Shown here: in pieces, positions 51,251 to 59,672 of the stretch | Numbering within the stretch: position 1 is the first letter of the stretch | Layout: the number at the start of each line of letters is the position of its first letter | Assembly: GCA_964481445.1 (NCBI GenBank) | Contig: CAYZTQ010000002.1 | Location: 21,827 to 85,826 of the forward strand | From: UBA1038 sp964481445 | Lineage (GTDB): Bacteria > Bacillota > Clostridia > Christensenellales > Aristaeellaceae | DNA: 64,000 nt | Direction of reading: 5' to 3' | Notes under the pieces: generated by a model | Databases searched by the model: none | Seen by the model: only the letters and a program-made list of their open reading frames with translations | Told to the model about the DNA's origin: nothing | Made by a program: the position numbers and the translations under genes

Positions 51251-51555
51251 ACCGAAACGCCTTGCATTTCAATACCTTTGGGGCGTTTGTGATCCGAGGC
51301 GCATTTGTTTTTCGCGCTGCATAGGAAGCAACGTTCCCTTCAATAAATCAGTATAGGAACATCAATTCTTCTATCAGAATTCCACATTCTTTATATAGTT
51401 ATTTCTTACTAATTTTATATTTTTTTTTATATTTATTGCTGATTTTTATGTTTGGGAAGTGTCTGGCCTCTGAAATAATCGTCAATATCAATGCATCCCA
51501 GCAATTTGGTATATGCAGAAATCCACTTTCACACACTGAATGGCATAAGGTAAAC
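51251..51555. other. AT-rich intergenic spacer before mraZ
   Basis: About 300 bases without a credible gene. The part from 51340 to 51480 is strongly AT-rich, with a T run near 51420, unlike the GC-rich surroundings. It may hold upstream promoter elements or a small RNA, but I see no defined structure. Confidence 0.6.
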
Positions 51556-51580
51556 AAAAAAGAACGCCTCACGCGTCCTT
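51556..51580 (-). terminator. Terminator after the metallophosphoesterase gene
   Basis: AAGGACGC and GCGTTCTT pair over 8 bp (one G-U) with loop GTGAG, followed by TTTT, about 30 bases after the stop. Confidence 0.75.
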
Positions 51581-51611
51581 TCATCGATATATTGGCTCTC
51601 GTTCTCCCCGA

Positions 51612-52355
51612 TCAGCCACCCTGCCCCACATTCGTCCCATCGCAGGGCAGTTCAAACAGTCTGAACCCCAGTCCATCGCAGGAAACCGGATAATACTGTA
51701 CCTGCCCCACCATTCCCTTGAAGGCGTTCGCGTTGGCCGCGCCATGCAGGTGTCCGTACACAACATGACGGACTCCGTATGCGTCAAAGAGTTCGCTCAT
51801 GGGAGAATTCTGCCCCGATACCTCGACAGGCGGATAATGAATCATGGCGATCATCGGCTCGCCGCTCTTTGCAAGCGCTTTGCCCCTCTGCAGCGACAGC
51901 TCCATCCGCATCAGCTCACGCTGATACAGGCGCTGGTTTTCAAGATCGTTCTCGTCTTCCGGGATGGTCCATCCCCGAGATCCGCAGAATACATAGCCAT
52001 CCAGAAGGACAGCGTCATTCTGAAGCGCGAACATCCCCTCAGGAAGCAGGCCGCGCAGCTTGGAAATGGAGCTCCACCAGTAGTCATGGTTCCCCCGGAT
52101 GAGAATCTTCCTTCCCGGAAGGCTGGCAATAGCATACAAATCCCCTTTTGCTGCCTCCATCTGCATGGCCCAGCTGATATCCCCGGGGATCAATACAATA
52201 TCATGCGGTTGAACCCTGCTCATCCAGTCGCGCGAAATCTTTACAAAATGACCTTCCCAGTGCGCCCCGAAAATATCCATGGGTTTTTCAGAGCCGCCGA
52301 GAAGGTGCAGATCACCAATGGCAAATATTCTGACACGGTCAGTTGTCGTCGTCAT
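51612..52355 (-). CDS. Calcineurin-like metallophosphoesterase
   Basis: 247 residues with the full dimetal motif set: FAIGDLHL, VLIPGDISW, ILIRGNHDYWW, AMIHYPPVEV and HVVYGHLHG. Family members act on nucleotides, phospholipids or proteins; substrate unknown. Start at 52355 gives MTTTTDRVRIFAIGD; AGGA is only two bases upstream and the start lies inside the end of the preceding gene, so it depends on coupling. The longer reading frame upstream is a shadow of the acidic tail of the neighbour. Confidence 0.86.
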   Translation of the reverse strand: MTTTTDRVRIFAIGDLHLLGGSEKPMDIFGAHWEGHFVKISRDWMSRVQPHDIVLIPGDISWAMQMEAAKGDLYAIASLPGRKILIRGNHDYWWSSISKLRGLLPEGMFALQNDAVLLDGYVFCGSRGWTIPEDENDLENQRLYQRELMRMELSLQRGKALAKSGEPMIAMIHYPPVEVSGQNSPMSELFDAYGVRHVVYGHLHGAANANAFKGMVGQVQYYPVSCDGLGFRLFELPCDGTNVGQGG

Positions 52356-52749
52356 CGTCCTGAGAATCGTCGTCGTCTTCCTGCTCCTCCATTTCTTCCA
52401 GAGACAGGTTCTTGTCAATTTCCTGATACTCGGGTTCCGGGATATCCTTATCATTGAGATCCGGTACAATCTCATCCATCGTGCTGACCGTTTCATCGCC
52501 CGTCATCAAAGGTTCGTCTTCCTCTGCCGCATCATCGGCGGAAGAGAGTTTTTCGCCGTTCATTTCACGCAGGCAAACCGCACAGAAGACCTTACCGGGA
52601 ACAACCGGCGCTTCATTGCAAATGGTACACAGTTCCTGCTCTTCGGGCGGCTCGTTGCCATGAATCTCACGGAAGCAGACCTTGCACATCTTCTCGGTGT
52701 CTTCCATATAGTTCAGTTCACACTTAGGACATTTAACCAGCACGCTCAC
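52339..52749 (-). CDS. Double zinc-ribbon protein with acidic tail, unknown function
   Basis: 136 residues. Two zinc-binding units: CPKC with CKVC (residues 8-26) and CTIC with CAVC (41-59). The rest is strongly acidic, ending EEQEDDDDSQDDDDDN. I do not recognise a named family. The acidic tail and zinc ribbons suggest binding to a basic partner such as a ribosomal or nucleoid protein, but this is inference. It has its own promoter and overlaps the metallophosphoesterase by 17 bases. Confidence 0.75.
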   Translation of the reverse strand: MSVLVKCPKCELNYMEDTEKMCKVCFREIHGNEPPEEQELCTICNEAPVVPGKVFCAVCLREMNGEKLSSADDAAEEDEPLMTGDETVSTMDEIVPDLNDKDIPEPEYQEIDKNLSLEEMEEQEDDDDSQDDDDDN

Positions 52750-52798
52750 TAACCCCTTTTCCGCTCATATCAAATGGCGCTTCCTGAAAGCACGGGCG

Positions 52799-52827
52799 AT
52801 TATACTATGAGACATGCGCAATAGCAA
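52799..52827 (-). promoter_or_regulatory. Promoter for the zinc-ribbon and phosphoesterase genes
   Basis: TTGCTA (52822-52827), 17 bases, perfect TATAAT (52799-52804). Confidence 0.7.
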
Positions 52828-52876
52828 GGGGCGCAGGCAATTTATCAAAGCCGCCCAAAGCCGCTCGATACCCGGG

Positions 52877-54133
52877 CTATTCTTCCTGCGTATGCTTTGA
52901 CTTGTTGACGTAGATTTTCTTTTTTCGCTGGCTTCTTCTCTGCGTCGAGGCAATGGTCACCGGCATGGTGTAGCTCGGCATAGCGTTTGACCTGTTCTTG
53001 ACAACATTCAGCACAAGCGATACGCCCATCACGCTGGTAAGCAGGTTCGAGCCGCCGTAGCTGATAAACGGGAGCGGAATGCCCGTAATCGGCATCAGGC
53101 CGATGGTCATGGCGATATTTTGAAACACATGAATGAACAGCATGCTCATCACGCCGATAATAATCATCCTGCCAAACTTATCATAGGTGAAACGCGCCAG
53201 ATACAGCATGCGCAGCAGCGTTGCCATGTAAATCAGCACAATCACCACACATCCGATAAAGCCGACCGCTTCGCCGACCGTCGCGAAAATAAAGTCTGTC
53301 CAGTCTTCGGGCACAAAGTTGAGCTGGCTGAGCGAGCCGGGCACAAACAGGCCGATGCCTTTGAGCCCTCCCGAGCCGATAGCCTGTTCGGAGTTGAGAA
53401 TCTGATAACCGCCGCTCAAAGGATACTTGGCGGGGTCAAGAAACGAAAGGATGCGCTGCAGGCGAAAGTTTTCTGACCCGCTGATCATGCCGTAGGCGAT
53501 CAGGGTGCCGATGCCAATGGCGGCGATGACTCCAAGAAACGCGAGCAGCTTCCAGTCCGCCCCTCCGAAGTAAATCATCAGGTAGAAAATCGCCGCCATC
53601 ACGATGACAGACCCGATTTCACCCTGCAATACGGTGATGCCGGCGGGAATTCCGAAAATCAGCAGTATGCGCAGAGCATCCTTGAAGGTATTCATCGGCT
53701 TGGGATTATTGGCCATCATGCGTGCCAGCATGAGAATGATGGTGATTTTCGCGAACTCGGCCGGCTGAATCATGCGGCCGAAGCCGACGCTTAACCAAGC
53801 CTTCACATTACGGATGGAAGAAGCGCCCAGAACAATGATCAGAAGAATCAGAACACTATAGTAGTACATCCTTGCATACGATCTGAAATGCTCGTAGGGA
53901 ATGGAAACAATAAACCACACTGCGGCGGGAGAGGCGATTGCGAAGATAGCCTGCCAGCGTCCGGAGTCTGAGTTCAGAATGCGGTTGAGCAAAGGAACGT
54001 CTGAGCTGACTTCAGGATTGAAGGTCGCGACCGAAATGGAAACAACACCAATCACAATCAGCAGATACATCAATCCAAGCAGGATAAAATCAAAATGCGG
54101 CTTTGTCCGCCTGTCGTCTTCAAGGCCCATCAT
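52877..54133 (-). CDS. rodA: SEDS glycosyltransferase RodA
   Basis: Peptidoglycan polymerase of the elongation complex, pairing with PBP2. 418 residues, about ten membrane helices; KAWLSVGFGRMIQPAEFAKI, LQGEIGSVIVMAAIF, the large loop with YPLSGGYQILNSEQAIGSGG, and GIPLPFISYGGSNLL. Assigned RodA rather than FtsW because it lies with minD, PBP2 and mreBCD. ATGATG overlaps the minD stop; AGGAGG is upstream. A basic cytoplasmic tail (RRSQRKKKIYVNKSK) follows. Confidence 0.93.
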   Translation of the reverse strand: MMGLEDDRRTKPHFDFILLGLMYLLIVIGVVSISVATFNPEVSSDVPLLNRILNSDSGRWQAIFAIASPAAVWFIVSIPYEHFRSYARMYYYSVLILLIIVLGASSIRNVKAWLSVGFGRMIQPAEFAKITIILMLARMMANNPKPMNTFKDALRILLIFGIPAGITVLQGEIGSVIVMAAIFYLMIYFGGADWKLLAFLGVIAAIGIGTLIAYGMISGSENFRLQRILSFLDPAKYPLSGGYQILNSEQAIGSGGLKGIGLFVPGSLSQLNFVPEDWTDFIFATVGEAVGFIGCVVIVLIYMATLLRMLYLARFTYDKFGRMIIIGVMSMLFIHVFQNIAMTIGLMPITGIPLPFISYGGSNLLTSVMGVSLVLNVVKNRSNAMPSYTMPVTIASTQRRSQRKKKIYVNKSKHTQEE

Positions 54134-54909
54134 CGTGGCAGCTCCTCCTTCCTTTTAAAGAGTCTTCCAATCCAGTTTCCGTCTCTGCCGGGAACACCGA
54201 GAAACCGATCACAGATTCTTTCCAGAGCACGGACAGAGGAAGAACCAGCCCCTTCCGGGATGGTTTTCCCCTGCAGCATGGCGCGGTAAACGCTATCATC
54301 CTGCGGGATGATACCCAGCAGGGGCAAATCCAGCATCAGCGCCGTGTCCTCCGGTTTGCCGATGAGCCCCTGTTTCAGCCGTTTCTCAAAGCGGTTGATG
54401 ATCAGCCACGGGTGCTCTCCCCTTGCGTCCATGATGATTTTGGCTGTCTTTTCCGTATCCCGAAGGCAAACCTCATCCGGCGTGGCAGCAAGGACAAACT
54501 GATCGGCGAAAGGAAGAAAATTTTTAAAGCCGCGGCCGATTCCAGCCGGGGCATCCACGAGGATCAGGTCGTAGCGCTCCCGCAGCGTCTTCATCACTTT
54601 GCCGAGGGACTTCTCATCAAAATCCTTGGGCTTGGCCTCCTGCCCTGTTGTCATGACATGAAGCAGCGGCCAGCGGCTGTGCGCAATAAGCGCTTCATCC
54701 AGCGAGCAGCGCATGCTGACACAGTCGGACAGTTCAAAAAGCACCCTGTCCTGCATGCCAAGCATCAGATCCAAACTGCGCAGCCCGACATCCGCGTCCA
54801 GCAGCAGCGTGCGCAGGCCGCGCTTTGCGAAGCTGACTGCCATAGACGACGCAATGGTGGATTTCCCTACCCCACCCTTGCCGGAGGCGATCAGAACAAT
54901 TCTTCCCAT
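54130..54909 (-). CDS. minD: Septum site-determining ATPase MinD
   Basis: Membrane-binding ATPase that positions the septum. 259 residues: deviant Walker A GKGGVGKST, LLLDADVGLRSLDLMLG, VDAPAGIGRGFKNFLPF, and the amphipathic membrane helix WIGRLFKRKEEL at the C-terminus. The ATG at 54909 is used; a GTG two codons earlier is possible. The partners minC and minE (or divIVA) are not adjacent, although minC usually lies between mreD and minD. Confidence 0.88.
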   Translation of the reverse strand: MGRIVLIASGKGGVGKSTIASSMAVSFAKRGLRTLLLDADVGLRSLDLMLGMQDRVLFELSDCVSMRCSLDEALIAHSRWPLLHVMTTGQEAKPKDFDEKSLGKVMKTLRERYDLILVDAPAGIGRGFKNFLPFADQFVLAATPDEVCLRDTEKTAKIIMDARGEHPWLIINRFEKRLKQGLIGKPEDTALMLDLPLLGIIPQDDSVYRAMLQGKTIPEGAGSSSVRALERICDRFLGVPGRDGNWIGRLFKRKEELPR

Positions 54910-54926
54910 TTTCACTCAACCTCAGC

Positions 54927-57443
54927 TCAGGGCATCAGCTCGTTGCCGCCAACGGGCAAGGGAGCTTCGTTGGTCATTGTATTGCGGTTGGACATCCACC
55001 AATCCACAAACTCCTTGGCGGCGCCGGTGGTCTCAGCGCCCGATAGGCCGTTTGGAATATGCGTGATGACGGCGATTTCCGCGTCCGTACTGAAAGGCGT
55101 CAAGAGAACAAACCAGCCGTTGTTTTCGATATCCAGCTTGATGCCGCCGATGGTCAGCTGGGAAGTACCTGTTTTCGCCCAGATTTCATCCGCATGCGGC
55201 CAGCCGCGGAATTTGCGCGCGGCAGTACCGCCGTCGTCAACCACGCCCATCATCCCCTGCTTGATGTAAGGCAGGTAGAGATAAGCGTCCTTCAATCTGT
55301 TAAGCACGCTCTGCTGGTATTGGTTCAGAATGTCGCCTTCAGGTGAAGTGATCGAATCAACAATCGACAGGTTATTGACCACGCCGCCGTTAGCAAGGCT
55401 GGCCACATAGCGGGCAACAGCCACCGGCGTCAGCAGGGTGATCGACTGCCCGATACCGAACTGTATCTCCTGGCTGCCGCCCCATTTGATATCATTGAGG
55501 TACACCCAGATATCGCCGACAGTGGACTGGCGCCAGACCAGATCACGGGGCATGTTCAGTTCCGCCATCAGGATGGGGCGCATCGCGTCAGGCCACTGCC
55601 CCGAAGGGGTATTCACAGCCATGTCCATCAGCTGCTTGATGGCCGTGTCCAGGCGTACGTCATCATACTCGATTCCGTTGGCGGAACCGATCTCTTTAAG
55701 GTGCTTTTTGATACTGGCGGCGACCAGGATCGGCACATCCGTCTCCTGCTCATTAAGCGCCGCAGTCTGGTCGTACAGCGAAGTCTGGCTGCCCAGCACG
55801 CTGCGCGCCTCGCCCGGCAATTGGATGCCGGTCTTGCTGCTCAGCCCCATTTCCGCCGCGTATTTATACAGCAGGTTGCTGCCGGTCTCTCCATACAGGC
55901 GGCTTGAGATTTCATAGAAAAAGTAGTTGCAGGATTTGCCGATGCCGCCGACGATGTTGAGATCGGCGTGCAAATGCCTTTGGTTGTTGGGAATCCAGCA
56001 TTTCGGGGCGTCTTCCTTTTTATTGGTGTACTTCATAAACGGCCCATTGTCGGTGATGGTATCCGTCACGCCCAGTACGCCGTTGGTCAGAGCCGCCATG
56101 GCCGGCACCATTTTGAAGATGGAACCGGGCTCTGCCCTTGACTGAATGGCATAGTTGCGCATTACGTTGCGGGGGTCCAGCAGAATATCCGCCGCCGTCT
56201 TTCCGCCCGCCACCATCGCGTTCAGATCGTAGGTGGGATACTGCGCCATGGCAATGATCTTGCCGGTCTTTACTTCCACGACCACCATGACGCCGGTTTC
56301 CGCAAGCTTCATGGGATACTGGTCAAAATCGCGCGTCTCAAGCTTCTTGCGGTTGGTTTCGTTCCACCGGGGATCGACCAGTTTGCCTTCCTGTACCCGC
56401 CTTGTGGACTGCACGTTATTGGCAATCGCAATTTCCGCCGCCCGCTGAGCCGCGGCGTTGATGGTCAGTTTGACGTTGTTGCCGTTTTCCGGCGCCTGTC
56501 TGGAAATTTCTCTGGTCAGACGGCCGGCGCTGTCCTTTTCCATCACGCGGTAGCCCTGACGGCTGGTAATGTTGGGCGTCAGCCAGTTTTCCATGCTTTT
56601 TTCGATGCCGTCTTTGCCGATCACATCGTTCAAAGCATAGCCGAGTGGCTTCAAATCCGCGTCATAATTGTCCTTCTCGGAAATCATGCCAACATAACCG
56701 ATGACCTGCGCCGCAAGGTTCTTCTGCGGATAGACCCGCTTTTCCCCGACTTGGATATCCATGCCGGAAAGCACCATGCTGCGGCCGATGATTTCGGTTG
56801 CGGTGGCGGACGCCACATCTTTGGCGATCACGATAGGCAGCGACAGGAAGATATTCATGTTCATTTCAGAATGAACAGCCATCACTTTGAGGATGGTCTC
56901 CTCCGGCAGGTCGCGGCCGGCTAAATCGTAGCGCTTCAGCAGGTTGTCGTAGCAATCCGACGCTGTCGGATACTTATCCACAGAAAGATAATGGTTGCTT
57001 CGCCACTGGCTTTCCCTGATCTCGATGGCTCTCTGAGAGACATCCCCGAAATTGAACACCCATTCCCCGGTTTCAGCATCTCGCTCAATTGGCAGCGTCA
57101 CGCTCATCTGGCCGCCATTCTTTTCCACAATACCGATGACCTCGAGAATGGAATCGGTCAGCCTTTTATAGTCGCTTGCCCTGTTCTCGTTGCTGCTGCG
57201 GTAGAAGGTTACGTTATACATATCCTCGCTCATGGCCAGCACGACCGAATTAACATCCGTTATCATGCCGCGCGAGCCTGTCAGACGGATATTCTTGACG
57301 CGGTTCACATCCGCCGAGCTTTGGTACTGATCCGCCTTGGTAATCTGCAAATCATGCAGGCGGTAACCAAGAACGCCGAAGAGAATAACAACAATCACAG
57401 CAAAGGCGATAAAGCGGCGGCTGATTCTTTTTTCAAACTTCAT
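54927..57443 (-). CDS. mrdA: Penicillin-binding protein 2 (elongation transpeptidase)
   Basis: Class B PBP that cross-links new wall along the cylinder. 838 residues: membrane helix 11-28, dimerisation domain, then the transpeptidase with SxxK at Ser441-Lys444 (PGSIFKM), SCN at 504-506 and KTG at 757-759 (AKTGTSQL). Larger than most PBP2 through insertions around 470-490 and 560-650. Start at 57443 follows AGGAGA. It overlaps mreD by 11 bases and precedes minD-rodA. Confidence 0.93.
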   Translation of the reverse strand: MKFEKRISRRFIAFAVIVVILFGVLGYRLHDLQITKADQYQSSADVNRVKNIRLTGSRGMITDVNSVVLAMSEDMYNVTFYRSSNENRASDYKRLTDSILEVIGIVEKNGGQMSVTLPIERDAETGEWVFNFGDVSQRAIEIRESQWRSNHYLSVDKYPTASDCYDNLLKRYDLAGRDLPEETILKVMAVHSEMNMNIFLSLPIVIAKDVASATATEIIGRSMVLSGMDIQVGEKRVYPQKNLAAQVIGYVGMISEKDNYDADLKPLGYALNDVIGKDGIEKSMENWLTPNITSRQGYRVMEKDSAGRLTREISRQAPENGNNVKLTINAAAQRAAEIAIANNVQSTRRVQEGKLVDPRWNETNRKKLETRDFDQYPMKLAETGVMVVVEVKTGKIIAMAQYPTYDLNAMVAGGKTAADILLDPRNVMRNYAIQSRAEPGSIFKMVPAMAALTNGVLGVTDTITDNGPFMKYTNKKEDAPKCWIPNNQRHLHADLNIVGGIGKSCNYFFYEISSRLYGETGSNLLYKYAAEMGLSSKTGIQLPGEARSVLGSQTSLYDQTAALNEQETDVPILVAASIKKHLKEIGSANGIEYDDVRLDTAIKQLMDMAVNTPSGQWPDAMRPILMAELNMPRDLVWRQSTVGDIWVYLNDIKWGGSQEIQFGIGQSITLLTPVAVARYVASLANGGVVNNLSIVDSITSPEGDILNQYQQSVLNRLKDAYLYLPYIKQGMMGVVDDGGTAARKFRGWPHADEIWAKTGTSQLTIGGIKLDIENNGWFVLLTPFSTDAEIAVITHIPNGLSGAETTGAAKEFVDWWMSNRNTMTNEAPLPVGGNELMP

Positions 57444-58395
57444 GGTCTGTCTCCTTTCTCGGAAGCTCAGCAGACGCCGCATCTTCCGGTTTCAAGTCAG
57501 GATCAGTTTCATTCTCTTTCTTTTCAGGCGCCACGCTGCCGGAAGCTTCCCTGGCCTGAATATTCTCTGTCCGTTCCTTAGCGTCCTCTCTTTTTTCCTC
57601 GGACCGCTCTTTCGCAGCGGAACTTCTGCCAAGCGCGGAAACAAGATTCGGCATATCCGGCTCGAGGCTGAGCTCCCTCAGCAGCTTTTCAGAAGTGGCA
57701 ATCTCATCCCCCAGCCCGTCTTCACGCCGTTTGCGGCCCAGACGTGCGGAATAGAAGCCCAGAAACAGGCGGGCGGGGAACATTGTGACACACCAGACGG
57801 CCGTGTACAAAACAGACTGCAGCACGCGCAGGATATGATCAAACCCGATTGCCACGCCGTCAAGGGCCGTGTACATCAGCACAATCACTTCATAAAACAG
57901 GGTCAGCAGCAGAGCGTTTAGAAAAATACGCAGATGAGGCTCCATATCGTCGGCCGATTTGCGCCGCAAATCCAGATGAAGCCACTTTCTTTGCTGCACG
58001 CCGCCAACCGCAACAATTCTGCTTTCCGCCTGCCGCTGCGCGATTTTGATCCTGAGCAGTTCGCGCCTGATTTCGCTCATATCCGAAAAAATCTGCGCGC
58101 AAAGCAGCGTCAGCGCAGGATAAATGACCAGATTGAATATGCGAAGGCTGGGCAGCATCGTTTCAAGCAGGATCCCGAAAACGGCGCCGCTGGCAAAAGC
58201 GTATTTCTTGCCATAGCAGACCGTCATAATGGCAGAGCACACCATGAACAGATTAGGCGCGATGCCGTTGATTCTCAGGTGAGGCACAACGCCTGTCTGC
58301 ACCAGATAATAAAGCATGACCAGAAAAACGACTTTGACAAACTTGGTCAGCGCGTAGCGCAGACCAACCGGGCGAAGGTGAGCGCGGGCGGTCAT
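57433..58395 (-). CDS. mreD: Rod shape protein MreD with long charged tail
   Basis: 320 residues. The first 215 are hydrophobic with about five membrane helices and the MreD order; an internal polar loop (RQAESRIVAVGGVQQRKW) interrupts it. The last 100 residues are charged and low-complexity (RSEEKREDAKERTEN and similar), which ordinary MreD (about 160-180 residues) lacks. Assigned mainly from its place between mreC and PBP2 and the membrane pattern. It overlaps mreC by ATGA. Confidence 0.8.
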   Translation of the reverse strand: MTARAHLRPVGLRYALTKFVKVVFLVMLYYLVQTGVVPHLRINGIAPNLFMVCSAIMTVCYGKKYAFASGAVFGILLETMLPSLRIFNLVIYPALTLLCAQIFSDMSEIRRELLRIKIAQRQAESRIVAVGGVQQRKWLHLDLRRKSADDMEPHLRIFLNALLLTLFYEVIVLMYTALDGVAIGFDHILRVLQSVLYTAVWCVTMFPARLFLGFYSARLGRKRREDGLGDEIATSEKLLRELSLEPDMPNLVSALGRSSAAKERSEEKREDAKERTENIQAREASGSVAPEKKENETDPDLKPEDAASAELPRKETDHEV

Positions 58396-59672
58396 GGGTC
58401 TTCCTCAACCGTGATTTCTTTCACCGAGAAGGTGGCGGTAGGCACGGGCGGCTGTGTCGGCTCGATGGTGGCAACCAGAGGCGGCAGCGTCTCTACCGCG
58501 ACCTGCTTCTGATTGTACTCAATGTTGGGCGGCGGTACTGTCGCGTTGGGGTCGCGGGTAGGCATCGGCGTCGCCGTAGGTTCGGGCGTCGGGCTCGGCC
58601 CCTCGGACGGGGTAGGGATCAGCCCGTCCGGCCCTGGTGTCACAACAGGCTCCGGCTGGCCGATGAAGGTAGGCACGGGCTGTATGGAAGGCAGAGGCAC
58701 AAAGGTGGACTGCGCCTGCGTGCGGTTGTCGGGCGCTTCCTCGGCATAGGCGGGCCTGTAGCGATACACCACAACATGCTCCAGATGGTCAAAATCGACA
58801 ATCGGCTCAATCACGATATACTGCTTGCTGTCATCCAGCTGCCGGGTGCTTTCGCGCACATAGCCGACAGGTATTCCCTTGGGAAACTCGATGCCGACGC
58901 CGGAGGTCACCACGCGGTCGCCCGGGCGCGGAAGAGAGGTATAGTCAAAGTAATACATGCGGCAGGCATAGGTGCCGTCAATGGCAAGCGTGCCTTTGAC
59001 GTAGCCCTGATCGCGGTTGGACTCAATCAGCGTGGGCACATTCGCGCTGCTGTCCACGATGCCGCGCACCTGGGCCGTATCCGCCTTGACATCAAAGGTA
59101 TAGCCAACCAGCGCGCCAGAAAAAACGACCGCCATGTTATTGTCCACACCCTGATTTTTGCCGACATCAATATTGAAGGTGTAGCTGAAGTTATCGCCTC
59201 CGCGGGCGATAATGTTCGCCTTCAGCCCATCAAGGTTGATGTTGCGTGCCAGTTCATCGTCCAGATCGGCATAGGCTTCCAGCTGACGGCGGTAGTGCTC
59301 GGCCAACATGGCCTGGTTCTGCAGTTCTTCTATCATGGTTCTTGCTTTTTCAAGCTCGAACTCCATGTTTGAGCGTATTTTCAGGGTGCGCAGATACGCG
59401 ACCACGCTGTCTGTGGCTTTGCTGAAAACGCTTTGCACCGGGGTCACCACCCTGCCGATCCACGCTCTGGGCGCCGACAGCAGACCGACATCAGGAAAAA
59501 ACACGGAAGCGATCATCATGACAATGACAGCAAGCAGCGCCATCACAATGCCGATGCCCGCAAGTCTTCCAAGAGCCTGATAGCTGCCGCTTGCGGCCGC
59601 AGCCTTCTGCTTTTTGGGAGCCGGTTTCTTAGCGGCGGTTTTCTGTTTTTGCGCCAGCTGCTTCTTCCTCAT
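58392..59672 (-). CDS. mreC: Rod shape protein MreC with Pro/Thr tail
   Basis: Scaffold outside the membrane that activates PBP2-RodA. 426 residues: a basic, Ala/Lys-rich cytoplasmic start, one membrane helix near 37-60, a coiled coil, then the two beta barrels with IIARGGDNFSYTFNIDVGKNQGV, RGIVDSSANVPTLIESNRDQ and RVVTSGVGIEFPKGIPVGYV. A tail of about 100 residues rich in Pro and Thr (PTPSEGPSPTPEPTATPMP) follows and probably spans the wall. It overlaps mreB by ATGA. Confidence 0.93.
   Translation of the reverse strand: MRKKQLAQKQKTAAKKPAPKKQKAAAASGSYQALGRLAGIGIVMALLAVIVMMIASVFFPDVGLLSAPRAWIGRVVTPVQSVFSKATDSVVAYLRTLKIRSNMEFELEKARTMIEELQNQAMLAEHYRRQLEAYADLDDELARNINLDGLKANIIARGGDNFSYTFNIDVGKNQGVDNNMAVVFSGALVGYTFDVKADTAQVRGIVDSSANVPTLIESNRDQGYVKGTLAIDGTYACRMYYFDYTSLPRPGDRVVTSGVGIEFPKGIPVGYVRESTRQLDDSKQYIVIEPIVDFDHLEHVVVYRYRPAYAEEAPDNRTQAQSTFVPLPSIQPVPTFIGQPEPVVTPGPDGLIPTPSEGPSPTPEPTATPMPTRDPNATVPPPNIEYNQKQVAVETLPPLVATIEPTQPPVPTATFSVKEITVEEDP

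Noticed and set aside
51399..51584. 61-codon minus-strand frame upstream of mraZ
   Set aside because: It runs through the terminator of the phosphoesterase gene and an AT-rich tract, has no ribosome site and ends in a Lys run from poly-A codons.
52356..52496. N-terminal extension of the metallophosphoesterase
   Set aside because: The Arg/Lys/Thr-rich residues are the acidic tail of the neighbouring gene read in another frame.
54103..55269. 388-codon open frame on the plus strand
   Set aside because: Opposite minD and the end of PBP2, which show all family motifs.
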